From DATMRS01 sp035566015 (GTDB taxonomy: Bacteria > Pseudomonadota > Alphaproteobacteria > Sphingomonadales > Sphingomonadaceae), in assembly GCA_035566015.1 (NCBI GenBank), contig DATMRS010000014.1, positions 41,597 through 105,596 of the forward strand: a stretch of 64,000 nucleotides of DNA, written 5' to 3'. A model generated the notes under the pieces. It had not been told where the DNA came from, searched no databases, and was given only the letters and a program-made list of their open reading frames with translations. Numbering within the stretch: position 1 is the stretch's first letter; each line of letters begins with the position of its first letter. Of the stretch, positions 8,673-15,916 are shown in pieces. The position numbers were made by a program, and so were the translations under genes.

Positions 8673-9308
8673 TCAGCGTTCCCGGCTGAGATGATCGACT
8701 TCGGCCATGATGGTCTGAAGCGCGGTCCGGTCGGGATCGTTCTTATGCTCACGCCGTGACGGCAGCGAGCCGTCGGTGAGCAGAGCCTCGAGCGCGACGC
8801 GCCCACGCGCGACGCGGCTCTTGATAGTGCCCACCGCACAGCCGCAGATCGCCGCCGCCTCTTCATAGGCGAAGCCGCCCGCGCCGACGAGGATCAGCGC
8901 CTCGCGCTGCGGCTGCGGCAGATGGAGCAATGCGCGCTGCATGTCGCCCAGTTCGACGTGTCGGTCCTGGCTTGCGGGCGCGGCAAGCAGCCGGTTGGCG
9001 GTCACATCGTCCCACTCGCCCTTGAAACGCGCACGGCGCATCTGCGAGAGGAAGAGGTTGCGCAGGATGATGAAGGTCCAGGCACGCATATTGGTGCCCG
9101 CCTGGAAGCGCTTGCGCGCCGCCCAGGCCTTGAGAAGCGTTTCCTGCACCAGATCGTCGGCGAGATCGCGATTGCCCGAGAGCGACCGCCCGAAGGCGCG
9201 CAAATGGGGGATGACGCGGCCCAGTTCGACCTTGAACTCCTCGTCGGACAGCGGCACCGGCTCTTCGGCCGGGCCTTCCCCTGGCTCTTGCGCTTGGTCC
9301 TTTTGCAT
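8673..9308 (-). CDS. ecfG: ECF sigma factor EcfG, general stress response
   Basis: 211 residues. Region 2 is seen in LADDLVQETLLKAWAARKRF and MRAWTFIILRNLFLSQMRRA, region 4 in LPQPQREALILVGAGGFAYEEAAAICGCAVGTIKSRVARGR. This is the EcfG (ECF15) type, which directs RNA polymerase to GGAAC-N16/17-CGTT promoters under heat, desiccation, oxidative and osmotic stress. Regulators PhyR and NepR are within 2 kb, which supports the call. The gene is downstream of and co-directional with the small membrane gene, whose promoter has a perfect EcfG site, so ecfG is probably autoregulated. The acidic N-terminal extension (EPGEGPAEEP) is a small oddity. Confidence 0.92.
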   Translation of the reverse strand: MQKDQAQEPGEGPAEEPVPLSDEEFKVELGRVIPHLRAFGRSLSGNRDLADDLVQETLLKAWAARKRFQAGTNMRAWTFIILRNLFLSQMRRARFKGEWDDVTANRLLAAPASQDRHVELGDMQRALLHLPQPQREALILVGAGGFAYEEAAAICGCAVGTIKSRVARGRVALEALLTDGSLPSRREHKNDPDRTALQTIMAEVDHLSRER

Positions 9309-9407
9309 CAGATCGCCCCAAAATGCGGATATGGGCAGTCTTCGGCCATTCCCCGGCTGGGAACGGCAGTCGAAGCTGCAATGGACAGATGAAAGATCAA
9401 AAGCCCG

Positions 9408-9554
9408 TCATCTCCAGAACAGCACCAGCGCAATAAAGAGAATTATGATCAGAGCGCCCGAAATCGCAAGCACATAGCGGGTCACGTGCGGTGTACTGGC
9501 CGCGCGCGCCTCCGTCTTGTTCAGATGAATTTCCTGATCCTCTTCCCGCTGCAC
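9408..9554 (-). CDS. small single-pass membrane protein upstream of ecfG
   Basis: 48 residues from a GTG start: a charged N-terminus (QREEDQEIHLNKTEARAA) and one hydrophobic helix VLAISGALIIILFIALVLFW at the very C-terminus. AGGGAG lies six bases before this GTG. ATG 9569 is a possible alternative but would start only about eight bases after the predicted transcript start. A perfect EcfG promoter at 9584-9609 reads into it. Its function is unknown; its position between phyR and ecfG suggests a stress-induced tail-anchored envelope protein. A different frame also spans this stretch but lacks a clear start signal. Confidence 0.6.
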   Translation of the reverse strand: MQREEDQEIHLNKTEARAASTPHVTRYVLAISGALIIILFIALVLFWR

Positions 9555-9583
9555 GCTTCGCTCCCTCATACAGTAACGCCGCC

Positions 9584-9609
9584 AACGAGCGGAGGGGCAG
9601 CGAGGTTCC
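9584..9609 (-). promoter_or_regulatory. EcfG-type promoter before the small membrane gene and ecfG
   Basis: On the minus strand GGAAC (9609-9605), 17 bases, then CGTT (9587-9584): an exact match to the alphaproteobacterial general stress promoter consensus GGAAC-N16/17-CGTT. A transcript start about seven bases on, near 9577, would give a 23-base leader to the GTG at 9554. Confidence 0.8.
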
Positions 9610-9639
9610 AATAATATCGGATGGGAAACGAGCGGGCGC

Positions 9640-10437
9640 TCAGGCGGGAACCGTGGCCGAATCGAAGAAAAGCGCCTGGCTGATCGCGGCCTTCACCGTC
9701 GAACGCTGGAAAGGCTTGGTGATGAGGAAGGTCGGCTCAGGCCGCTCCCCCGTCAGCAGCCGTTCGGGGAAGGCGGTGATGAAGATCACGGGAACCGAGA
9801 ATTGCGCCAATATATCCTTGACCGCATCGATGCCCGAGCTGTCGTCGGCAAGCTGTATGTCGGCGAGGACAAGTCCCGGCCGCTGCGCCAGCGCCTGGCT
9901 CACCGCCTCGTCGCGCGTCACCGCGACGCCGGTCACTTCATGGCCGAGATCGCGCACGATCGTCTCCAGATCCATGGCGATGATCGGCTCATCCTCGATG
10001 ATGAGCACGGTCGCGCGGGTCTGCCGCTCGATCTCGCTGATCGCCTCGGCGGCAAGCTCGTCCACCTCCTCGGCGGTCGCGTCGATCAGATAGCCGGCGT
10101 CTTCCGCGGTGAAGCCCTCCATCGCCGTCAGCAGCAACGCCTGGCGCGAGCGCGGCGTGATGTGGGCAAGGCGGGCGCGCGCGATGCCCTCATGGCTGCC
10201 CTCTTCGTCGGCGTCGCCCAGGGGCGCCTCGACCTGCGCGGAGGACCAGATGCGGTGGAAGGTGCGATAGAGGCCGAGCCGTGGATCGACATCCGCGGGA
10301 AAATCATCGGGCGCGGCGACGATCGCCTCCAGCGTGGCGCGGACATAAGCGTCGCCATGGGGCTGGCTGCCCGTCAGCGCGCGTCCGTAGCGGCGCAGAA
10401 AAGGCAGATGCGGAGCTAGTTTCTGGCCGAGCGACAT
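9640..10437 (-). CDS. phyR: response regulator PhyR with sigma-like domain
   Basis: 265 residues: a sigma-factor-like N-terminal domain (about 1-130, starting MSLGQKLAPHLPFLRRYGRALTG) joined to a receiver domain (about 142-260). The receiver has the acidic pocket IIEDE, the phosphoacceptor Asp193 in LADIQLADD, the conserved Thr in FITAF and Lys241 in ITKPF. When phosphorylated, PhyR binds NepR through the sigma-like domain and frees EcfG. ATG 10437 is chosen by homology to the family start. It is transcribed away from nepR, with overlapping stress promoters in the gap between them. Confidence 0.95.
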   Translation of the reverse strand: MSLGQKLAPHLPFLRRYGRALTGSQPHGDAYVRATLEAIVAAPDDFPADVDPRLGLYRTFHRIWSSAQVEAPLGDADEEGSHEGIARARLAHITPRSRQALLLTAMEGFTAEDAGYLIDATAEEVDELAAEAISEIERQTRATVLIIEDEPIIAMDLETIVRDLGHEVTGVAVTRDEAVSQALAQRPGLVLADIQLADDSSGIDAVKDILAQFSVPVIFITAFPERLLTGERPEPTFLITKPFQRSTVKAAISQALFFDSATVPA

Positions 10438-10507
10438 GATGGTCCGATACTCCTGTGCGGCAAGCCCCGTAGGCTTTCTAGTTACGACGCATTCCGGCCA
10501 GTGCAAG

Positions 10508-10559
10508 CCCCTGTTCGGCGGATTTGAACCGCCCACGCCCGCACCGCCGGTGACAGGGG
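10508..10559 (-). other. tRNA-like folded element in the phyR leader
   Basis: A 7-bp outer stem (CCCCTGT at 10508-10514 with ACAGGGG at 10553-10559) encloses two small hairpins. One, read on the minus strand, is exactly like a tRNA T-arm: stem GGCGG/CCGCC with the loop TTCAAAT. The other is CACC-gcc-GGTG. The whole is too short for a tRNA (no room for an anticodon arm) and has no CCA end. It would form part of the phyR leader RNA and its outer stem overlaps the promoter. It could be a decayed tRNA remnant, a regulatory fold or chance. Confidence 0.4.
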
Positions 10560-10585
10560 AACAAACGTCAAAGTTTTTTGTTTCC
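10558..10585. promoter_or_regulatory. overlapping divergent EcfG-type promoters for nepR and phyR
   Basis: On the plus strand GGAAC (10558-10562), 16 bases, TGTT (10579-10582), toward nepR. On the minus strand GGAAA (10585-10581), 17 bases, TGTT (10563-10560), toward phyR. The two share the same 28 bases because the AAC of one -35 is the GTT of the other -10. Each has a T in place of the C of the consensus CGTT, and the minus one has one further mismatch. This is the expected place for feedback control of the stress regulators. Confidence 0.7.
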
Positions 10586-10747
10586 CCGCGAGGAGCGACA
10601 AAATTGTCCGGTAAATGCTATGTCGACGGTCGAGGGGCTATGCGGCCTTGTCGAAAATAGAGGAAATTGTAAGGCGTGTCGTCGCAAACTCATCTCACGA
10701 TGCACGCGTCGATAAGGTGGCAAGGAACGCGAGGGGTCGGCGAATTG

Positions 10748-10924
10748 GTGGAAAAAGAGAAACGCAAGGTGACGCCCCGCGCCCCCAGAGCGAGCAAAAG
10801 ACACGGGCAGGCCGCCAAGGGTGATCGTGGAATCGTTGGCGATGCCTTGCGCTCCGTCTACGCGGAAACGGTAGAGGAAAGCATTCCTGCTGAGATGCTC
10901 GAGCTTCTTGGCAAGCTCGCCTGA
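10748..10924 (+). CDS. nepR: anti-sigma factor NepR
   Basis: 58 residues from a GTG start: a basic, disordered N-terminus and the canonical NepR core IVGDALRSVYAETVEESIP followed by AEMLELLGKLA. NepR binds EcfG in unstressed cells and is taken over by phosphorylated PhyR. GAGGGG lies upstream of the GTG; TTG 10745 is a possible alternative and an ATG at 10676 would add 24 unlike residues. It is divergent from phyR, and the sensor gene starts 10 bases after its stop with AAGGCGG in between, so nepR and the sensor form an operon. The leader from the predicted promoter is about 160 bases. Confidence 0.88.
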   Translation: MEKEKRKVTPRAPRASKRHGQAAKGDRGIVGDALRSVYAETVEESIPAEMLELLGKLA

Positions 10925-10934
10925 AGGCGGGATT

Positions 10935-12518
10935 ATGCGCCGGCTCGCGGTTCCCTATCGGCGCAGACAGGCGGCAACCTCCGCCTTCGCGCGGCTCTCG
11001 ACTGGCCGGAAGATGCTCATCATCCTGTCGGTCGCCTTGCTGCCGCTGGGTCTTATCGCGCTCTTCACCTCGCTCGAATCGGCGCACACCAATCATCTGA
11101 ACCGTGAGGTGGAGGCGCATCTGATGGCGGCCGACAGCGCCCGCCAGCTCGGAACCGCGATCGGCACTTCCTCCGCCGCGCTCAGCCGCACCGTGGCGAC
11201 CTTCGGCGGAATCTTGCCCGATCGAGCCGCCTGCCGGCGCGCCCTCAACGAACTGCGCGCGGGCCAACCGCTGCCCACCGAATATGGGCTGTTCGACACG
11301 CGCGCGCGCCCGATTTGCACGACGCTCGGCTTCTCACGGGCCGCGGCGCGATCGCCCACGCCGCGGATCGGAACGGAGGTCCGCATCCTGGGTGAGGCGC
11401 AGGCGCTGCGCTTCAGCGTTGCCGGGCCGGGCATGTTCGCGGTCGGCGAATATGGCCGCGCCACCGTGCTGAAGGCCAGCAAGCCACGTATCGCGTCGGG
11501 CGGCTACGGCATGATCCTTCATCAGGGCGACATCTCGCTGCTGCTCAAGACGCTCCGGACGGAAAGCCCGCTCAGCCGCGAGATGACGGTCTATACCCCC
11601 GTCGCCAACGGTCAGCTGGCGCTGGAGATGCTGGTAAGCGCGACGCCGATCGGCGCGCTCGAGGTGCTGATGGTTTTGCTGCCGCTGCTCATGTGGGTGG
11701 CGGCGGCGGTGATCGGCTGGCTGGTGGTGGACCGGCTGCTACTCAGGCCGCTGGGCCAGCTTCAACGCGCCGTCACCAGTTACCGGATCGGCGGAGGGCC
11801 GCTACGCATCCCGGTGATGACCACGCCGGCGCAGGAGATACGCAGCCTCGGCCATGCCTTTCGCAAGGTGACGCAGAAGGTATCCGCACACGAAGCGCAA
11901 CTGGAAGCTGGGCTCGCGCGGCAAACGCGGCTGACGCGCGAGGTGCATCATCGTGTGAAGAACAATCTGCAGGTTATTTCCAGCCTCATCAACCTGCACG
12001 CCCGCCATGCGGCGGGGCCTGAGGCGACGACCGCTTATGCGACGATCCAGCGCCGCGTCGATGCGCTTGCCGTCGTTCACCGCAATCATACCGAGCTGGA
12101 GGGTGAGCGCGGCGTTCCGCTGCGGCCGCTGCTGGGCGAACTGACCGCCAATCTGCGCGCGACTGCGCCTCCGGAGGCCGCGGGCTTGACCATCACGCTC
12201 GAACTGATGCCGGCCTTCGTCTCGCAGGATACGGCGGTATCGGTCGCCTTTCTCGTCACCGAGTTGATGGAGCTGGTGATGGCCTGCGATCCACGCGGCC
12301 GCACCGCGATCCTCCTCAGGCCGCTGGAGCAGGCCGACCGCGCCGAGCTGTCGCTGGTGGCGCCGGGCCTTACCGACGAGGCCTGCGCGACCGCGACCGC
12401 CCTGCCCGGCTTCAACAGGGTGGTGGAAGGATTGGCCCGGCAGCTTCGCGCGCCCCTGCTGCGCGACGATCAAGGCAGCTTCCGGATCGAGATCAGGATC
12501 ATTCCGCAGCCCGCTTGA
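10935..12518 (+). CDS. HisKA_2-family sensor protein, PhyP-like regulator of PhyR
   Basis: 527 residues. Two membrane helices (about 26-46 and 243-267) flank a periplasmic sensor region; then comes a HisKA_2 dimerisation box, REVHHRVKNNLQVISSLINL, with the candidate phospho-histidine at about 339. The ATPase part is degenerate: the place of the N-box reads FLVTELMELVMACDP, without the Asn that holds magnesium-ATP, and no clear glycine-rich lid is seen. In Sphingomonas the neighbour of phyR, PhyP, acts mainly as a PhyR phosphatase, which would suit a sensor that cannot bind ATP well. I infer a PhyP-like negative regulator rather than an active kinase. Confidence 0.85.
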   Translation: MRRLAVPYRRRQAATSAFARLSTGRKMLIILSVALLPLGLIALFTSLESAHTNHLNREVEAHLMAADSARQLGTAIGTSSAALSRTVATFGGILPDRAACRRALNELRAGQPLPTEYGLFDTRARPICTTLGFSRAAARSPTPRIGTEVRILGEAQALRFSVAGPGMFAVGEYGRATVLKASKPRIASGGYGMILHQGDISLLLKTLRTESPLSREMTVYTPVANGQLALEMLVSATPIGALEVLMVLLPLLMWVAAAVIGWLVVDRLLLRPLGQLQRAVTSYRIGGGPLRIPVMTTPAQEIRSLGHAFRKVTQKVSAHEAQLEAGLARQTRLTREVHHRVKNNLQVISSLINLHARHAAGPEATTAYATIQRRVDALAVVHRNHTELEGERGVPLRPLLGELTANLRATAPPEAAGLTITLELMPAFVSQDTAVSVAFLVTELMELVMACDPRGRTAILLRPLEQADRAELSLVAPGLTDEACATATALPGFNRVVEGLARQLRAPLLRDDQGSFRIEIRIIPQPA

Positions 12519-12638
12519 TTCCTGCCATTCATGGGCTTCCGCTTTCATGGGATGAAAGGGAAGGCCCCGCGCATATCGGGGATGCGGTGGTGCGGAGCGG
12601 CGTTGAAAAGATTCGGAAAATTTTTTTAAGAAGTCGTG

Positions 12639-12663
12639 GGAACAAGCCGGCGGGGCCACCGTT
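12639..12663 (+). promoter_or_regulatory. EcfG-type promoter for a candidate small RNA
   Basis: GGAAC (12639-12643), 16 bases, CGTT (12660-12663): an exact consensus match in a 361-base gap with no gene. A transcript would start near 12670, directly before two strong hairpins. Confidence 0.75.
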
Positions 12664-12669
12664 TTGACG

Positions 12670-12765
12670 AGCGGATAGCGATACTATGCCCCCCCGCTCT
12701 CGCTATCTGAATAATGGGCCCGGAAGCACCGATCCTCCCCCCCCCCGACGGTGCTTCCGGGCTCT
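12670..12765 (+). ncRNA. candidate stress-induced sRNA with C-rich loops (GsrN-like)
   Basis: Two hairpins follow the perfect EcfG promoter. The first has an 8-bp stem, GATAGCGA (12674-12681) with TCGCTATC (12700-12707), and an 18-base loop containing seven C in a row. The second has a 14-bp perfect stem, GCCCGGAAGCACCG (12718-12731) with CGGTGCTTCCGGGC (12749-12762), and a loop with CCT followed by ten C. C-rich loops of this kind pair with ribosome-binding sites; Caulobacter GsrN, an RNA made by the equivalent sigma factor, works this way. No T-run follows the second stem, so the 3' end is unsure. No open reading frame with a start and ribosome site was seen here. Confidence 0.55.
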
Positions 12766-12803
12766 ACCATATCCGGCATCCTCCAGCGCCTCGGGCCGGC
12801 AAC

Positions 12804-12829
12804 GGAACAAAGCCAAAGGATAGCGCATT
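12804..12829 (+). promoter_or_regulatory. possible EcfG-type promoter before the entericidin-like gene
   Basis: GGAAC (12804-12808), 17 bases, CATT (12826-12829): perfect -35 and one mismatch in the -10 (CATT for CGTT). It lies about 50 bases before the lipoprotein start. Confidence 0.5.
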
Positions 12830-12880
12830 GAACTCCGGCGTCCCGGAAAGGGATGCTCGATGTCCTGCTGACGGGAGCAT

Positions 12881-13021
12881 ATGATGATACGGAAAATCTT
12901 TGCGGTCGCGCTGGTGGCCGGCGCCCTTACGCTCAGTGCCTGCAACACCATCTCGGGCGCTGGTAAGGATGTGTCCTCGGCGGGCAATGCCGTTTCAGAC
13001 GCCGCGCAAGACTCAAAATAA
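12881..13021 (+). CDS. entericidin A/B-type small lipoprotein
   Basis: 46 residues. A signal peptide MMIRKIFAVALVAGALTLSAC ends in the lipobox LSAC, so the mature peptide is a lipidated 26-mer, NTISGAGKDVSSAGNAVSDAAQD, rich in Gly, Ser, Ala and Asp. The spacing of NTISGAGKDV and the amphipathic tail are typical of entericidins, small stress-induced envelope lipoproteins. GGGAG lies a few bases before the ATG; the second ATG at 12884 is equally usable. A possible EcfG promoter is directly upstream, in keeping with a place in the stress regulon. Confidence 0.85.
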   Translation: MMIRKIFAVALVAGALTLSACNTISGAGKDVSSAGNAVSDAAQDSK

Positions 13022-13030
13022 CTCATCCAG

Positions 13031-13058
13031 CGCCTCGCCGGTCTTCACCGGCGAGGCG
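13031..13058. terminator. hairpin between converging entericidin-like and tatC genes
   Basis: A 12-bp perfect stem, CGCCTCGCCGGT (13031-13042) with ACCGGCGAGGCG (13047-13058), and a CTTC loop, in the short gap between two converging genes. It lacks a long T-run on either side, so it may be a weak terminator or an mRNA end protector for both directions. Confidence 0.65.
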
Positions 13059-13066
13059 ACCTTGTC

Positions 13067-13831
13067 TTAGTTCGTCTCCGAAACTTCGCGTTCGCGCGCG
13101 CGCCGTCGTTCGGTGAACCAGATGCCGACAAGCGCCAGTTCGTAGAGCAGCACCAGCGGCACGGCGAGGAGAAGCTGCGAAAAGACGTCGGGCGGCGTCA
13201 GCACGGCCGCCAGCGCGAAGGCGGCGACAATCGCGTAGCGGCGGCCTTTCACGAGTTGCGCGCGCGTCACCAGCCCCGCCCGCTCCAACAGCATCAGCAA
13301 GACCGGCAACAGGAAAGCGACGCCAAAACCGAATAGGAATTTGGTGACGAAGTTCAGATAGTTGCCGACGGCAGGCAGGGCTTCCTGTTGAATGCCGCCT
13401 ATATTACCCTGATAACTCAATAGAAAATGCAGGGCGATCGGCATCGCGACATAATAAGCCAGTGCCGCCCCTGCCAGGAACAGGATCGGCGTCAGGATAA
13501 GAAAGGGCAGGAAGGCCCGCTTCTCGCGCGCATACAGGCCGGGCGCCACGAACTGCCAGATCTGTGCCGCCATCACCGGGAAAGCGAGCATGATCGCCGC
13601 GAAGAACGCCACCTTCAGATTGACGAAGAAGGCCTCGAAGATATCGGTGTAGATCAGCTTGCCCTGCCCTGCCCTCAGCAACGGCTGGACGAGGAAGGCA
13701 AAGATCGGCTCGGCGAAATGCAGGCAGATCAGGAAAGCCGCGCCCAACGCCGCGAAGCTCCAGAGCAGCCGCTTGCGCAACTCGATCAGATGATCGAGCA
13801 GCGGCGCGCGCGTATCGTCCAGGTCCCTCAT
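13067..13831 (-). CDS. tatC: twin-arginine translocase subunit TatC
   Basis: 254 residues with six membrane helices. TatC is the inner-membrane receptor for folded proteins carrying twin-arginine signals. The conserved N-terminus LLDHLIELRKRLLWS with the essential Glu, the first periplasmic region with FEAFFVNLKVAFFAA and the FPVMAAQIWQFVAPGLYAREK loop are intact. Its ATG overlaps the tatB stop by four bases. The order tatA-tatB-tatC on one strand is complete. Confidence 0.96.
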   Translation of the reverse strand: MRDLDDTRAPLLDHLIELRKRLLWSFAALGAAFLICLHFAEPIFAFLVQPLLRAGQGKLIYTDIFEAFFVNLKVAFFAAIMLAFPVMAAQIWQFVAPGLYAREKRAFLPFLILTPILFLAGAALAYYVAMPIALHFLLSYQGNIGGIQQEALPAVGNYLNFVTKFLFGFGVAFLLPVLLMLLERAGLVTRAQLVKGRRYAIVAAFALAAVLTPPDVFSQLLLAVPLVLLYELALVGIWFTERRRAREREVSETN

Positions 13832-14190
13832 GCGGGCTTGTCGGGAAACGGCAATTCGCCCTCGCGCGGCAGATCCGCCTCATCCGCAGCCTGGGGCGGC
13901 GGAAGCGCGGGATCGGAGGGTGCGGGGGCCGGCGGTGGCTCCACCAGCGAAGTCATGGGATGCTCGCGCATGATGCGGGCATTTTCGTCCGCCCACTTCT
14001 TTTCCATTTCCTCGATCTCGGACTGGCGGATCATCTCATCCACCCCTGCGCGGAAATGACGCGCCATGCCGCGCATCTGGCCGACCCACTGGCCGACCGT
14101 GCGCATGACGCGGGGCAGATCCTTGGGGCCGATCACGAGCAATGCGACAAGGCCCACGAGCAGCAATTCTGTAGGCGCGACATCAAACAT
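13828..14190 (-). CDS. tatB: twin-arginine translocase subunit TatB
   Basis: 120 residues: one N-terminal helix ELLLVGLVALLVIGPKDLPRVMRTVGQWVG with the Gly-Pro hinge, then an amphipathic helix and a Pro-rich acidic tail. TatB receives the substrate together with TatC. The length is normal for alphaproteobacteria. It starts 80 bases after tatA and overlaps tatC. Confidence 0.94.
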   Translation of the reverse strand: MFDVAPTELLLVGLVALLVIGPKDLPRVMRTVGQWVGQMRGMARHFRAGVDEMIRQSEIEEMEKKWADENARIMREHPMTSLVEPPPAPAPSDPALPPPQAADEADLPREGELPFPDKPA

Positions 14191-14269
14191 CGTTTTGTCA
14201 GCAACCCCCCGCCGATCGCGAACCCATTATCCTTGCCCCCTGCAACAGGTTCGGCCCGCCGGCGCAAGA

Positions 14270-14509
14270 TCAATTGTTCGGTCGGTCATCCTTGGCCGGC
14301 TGAAGATCGCGGTCGGCATTCGGCTCAAGCGGGGCCTGCGCCTGAAGGCGCGGCGCGGGGCGCTGAGGCTCATCCTCCTCCGCCATGCCCTTCTTGAAAT
14401 TCTTCACGCCCTTGGCGACGTCGCCCATCATGGCGGAGAAGCGCCCCCCGCCGAGCAACAGGACGGCGACCACCGCGAGAATGAGGATATGCGGGAGAGA
14501 CAGACCCAT
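14270..14509 (-). CDS. tatA: twin-arginine translocase subunit TatA
   Basis: 79 residues: MGLSLPHILILAVVAVLLLGGGRFSAMMGDVAKGVKNFKKGMAEE, the usual short TatA helix, hinge and amphipathic helix ending in the FKKGM motif, then a Pro/Gln-rich tail. TatA oligomers form the protein-conducting site. Most family members have FGxGK where this has GGGRF. The gene follows scpB on the same strand after 28 bases. Confidence 0.93.
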   Translation of the reverse strand: MGLSLPHILILAVVAVLLLGGGRFSAMMGDVAKGVKNFKKGMAEEDEPQRPAPRLQAQAPLEPNADRDLQPAKDDRPNN

Positions 14510-14537
14510 CGATTACACTCCTTGAGGAGGCCCCTAT

Positions 14538-15128
14538 CTAGTCGTCCGCGTCGTCGGTTTCCACCTCTAGCTGCGCACCGGCCTGTTCCATCGCGAAATC
14601 GACCGGATCGAGCAGTCCCGCCGCGCGCAGATCGGCGATACCCGGCAGGTCGCGCCGGCTCGCCAGGCCGAAATGTGTGAGGAAGGCGGGCGTCGTCGCG
14701 TAGATCAGCGGACGACCCGGCACCTCTCTCCGGCCGGCAGGGCGCACCCAGCCCGCTTCCATCAGCACGTCGAGCGTGCCCTTCGATATCTGCACGCCGC
14801 GAATCGCTTCTATCTCGGCGCGGCTCACCGGCTCATGATAGGCGATGATCGCCAGCGTCTCGATGCCGGCGCGACTCAGCTTGCGCGGCTCCTCGCGTGT
14901 GCGGCGCAGGATATGGGCGAGATCGGACGCCGTCTGGAAATGCCAGCGTCCGCCCCGCTCGACGAGGTTGATCCCGCGCGGGCCATAATGGTCGGCAAGC
15001 GCCGCAAGCGCCGCCCTGACGTCGATCCCCTCGCCTACCGCCGTGCCGAGCTCCGCGACGGTCATCGACCCTTCCGCCGCGAACAGCGCCGCCTCCACGG
15101 CGCGCTCCGCTTCGTCGGGCGGGGTCAT
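14538..15128 (-). CDS. scpB: segregation and condensation protein B
   Basis: 196 residues with two winged-helix units; the second carries the recognisable IIAYHEPVSRAEIEAIRGVQI and GRPLIYATTPAFLTHFGL. ScpB pairs with ScpA to bridge the SMC heads in the condensin complex that organises and separates chromosomes. Its ATG overlaps the scpA stop by four bases. An acidic tail (VETDDADD) closes the protein. Confidence 0.95.
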   Translation of the reverse strand: MTPPDEAERAVEAALFAAEGSMTVAELGTAVGEGIDVRAALAALADHYGPRGINLVERGGRWHFQTASDLAHILRRTREEPRKLSRAGIETLAIIAYHEPVSRAEIEAIRGVQISKGTLDVLMEAGWVRPAGRREVPGRPLIYATTPAFLTHFGLASRRDLPGIADLRAAGLLDPVDFAMEQAGAQLEVETDDADD

Positions 15129-15895
15129 GCCGCGCGCACCATCAGGGGAGCGAACGCCTCCTCCTGCTGGAGATCGGCCTTGCCCAGCCGCGCCAGTTCG
15201 AGCACCGCGAGAAAGCTTGAGGCGAGCGCCGAGCGGCGATAGTCCTCATTGGCCGTCTCAGGCAGGAAGGCATCGAGCGCCGCCCAGCCGATCCTCTGGC
15301 CGATCAACGCCTCGATCCGCTGCAACGCCGCCTCCAGCGACATGACCGGCCGGCGCGAGACGACATGGACGGCCGGTTCCCGCCGCGCACGGATTGTACC
15401 ATAGGCCGCGATAAGATCGAACAGGTCCGCTTCCCAGGCGGAACGGCGGACGACCTTCAGCCCCTCGGGCGCGCCGCGCGGAAACACGTCACGGCCCAGC
15501 CGGTCGCGCGCGAAAAGCCGCGCCCCCGCCTCGCGCATCGCGTCGAGGCGCTGGAGCCGCAGTTGCAGGCGGAGCGCCAGTTCCTCCGGGCTGGGATCGA
15601 CCTCGGGGTCCTTGGGCAGCAGCAGGCAGGATTTGAGGTAAGCGAGCCACGCCGCCATCACGAGATAATCGGCCGCTATCTCCAGCCGCAGCGCCTTCGC
15701 TCCTTCGATGAAGGCCAGATATTGCTCGACGAGCGCGAGGATCGAAATTTCGCGAAGATCGACCTTCTGCGCGCGCGCGAGGGTGAGCAGCAGATCGAGC
15801 GGGCCTTCCCAGCCATCGAGATCGAGCGTCAATGTCTCAGGCGCGACAGGGGTGTTCAGCGGCTGGTCGAAATCCTCGGCGAGGGCGCTCTCCAT
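15125..15895 (-). CDS. scpA: segregation and condensation protein A (kleisin)
   Basis: 256 residues. The N-terminus LTLDLDGWEGPLDLLLTLARAQKVDLREISI is the diagnostic ScpA start that contacts SMC, followed by FIEGAKALRLEIAADYLVMAAWLAYLKSCLLLP. The C-terminal winged helix (GWAALDAFLP to the end) closes the ring. It works with ScpB encoded directly downstream and overlapping. nagZ lies 21 bases upstream on the same strand. Confidence 0.95.
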   Translation of the reverse strand: MESALAEDFDQPLNTPVAPETLTLDLDGWEGPLDLLLTLARAQKVDLREISILALVEQYLAFIEGAKALRLEIAADYLVMAAWLAYLKSCLLLPKDPEVDPSPEELALRLQLRLQRLDAMREAGARLFARDRLGRDVFPRGAPEGLKVVRRSAWEADLFDLIAAYGTIRARREPAVHVVSRRPVMSLEAALQRIEALIGQRIGWAALDAFLPETANEDYRRSALASSFLAVLELARLGKADLQQEEAFAPLMVRAA

Positions 15896-15916
15896 CCTGC
15901 CACCCTATCCTCTCTC

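Noticed and set aside
12703..13026. 107-codon minus-strand frame across the candidate sRNA and lipoprotein
   Set aside because: No ribosome site, antisense to a clear lipoprotein gene and crossing two hairpins.
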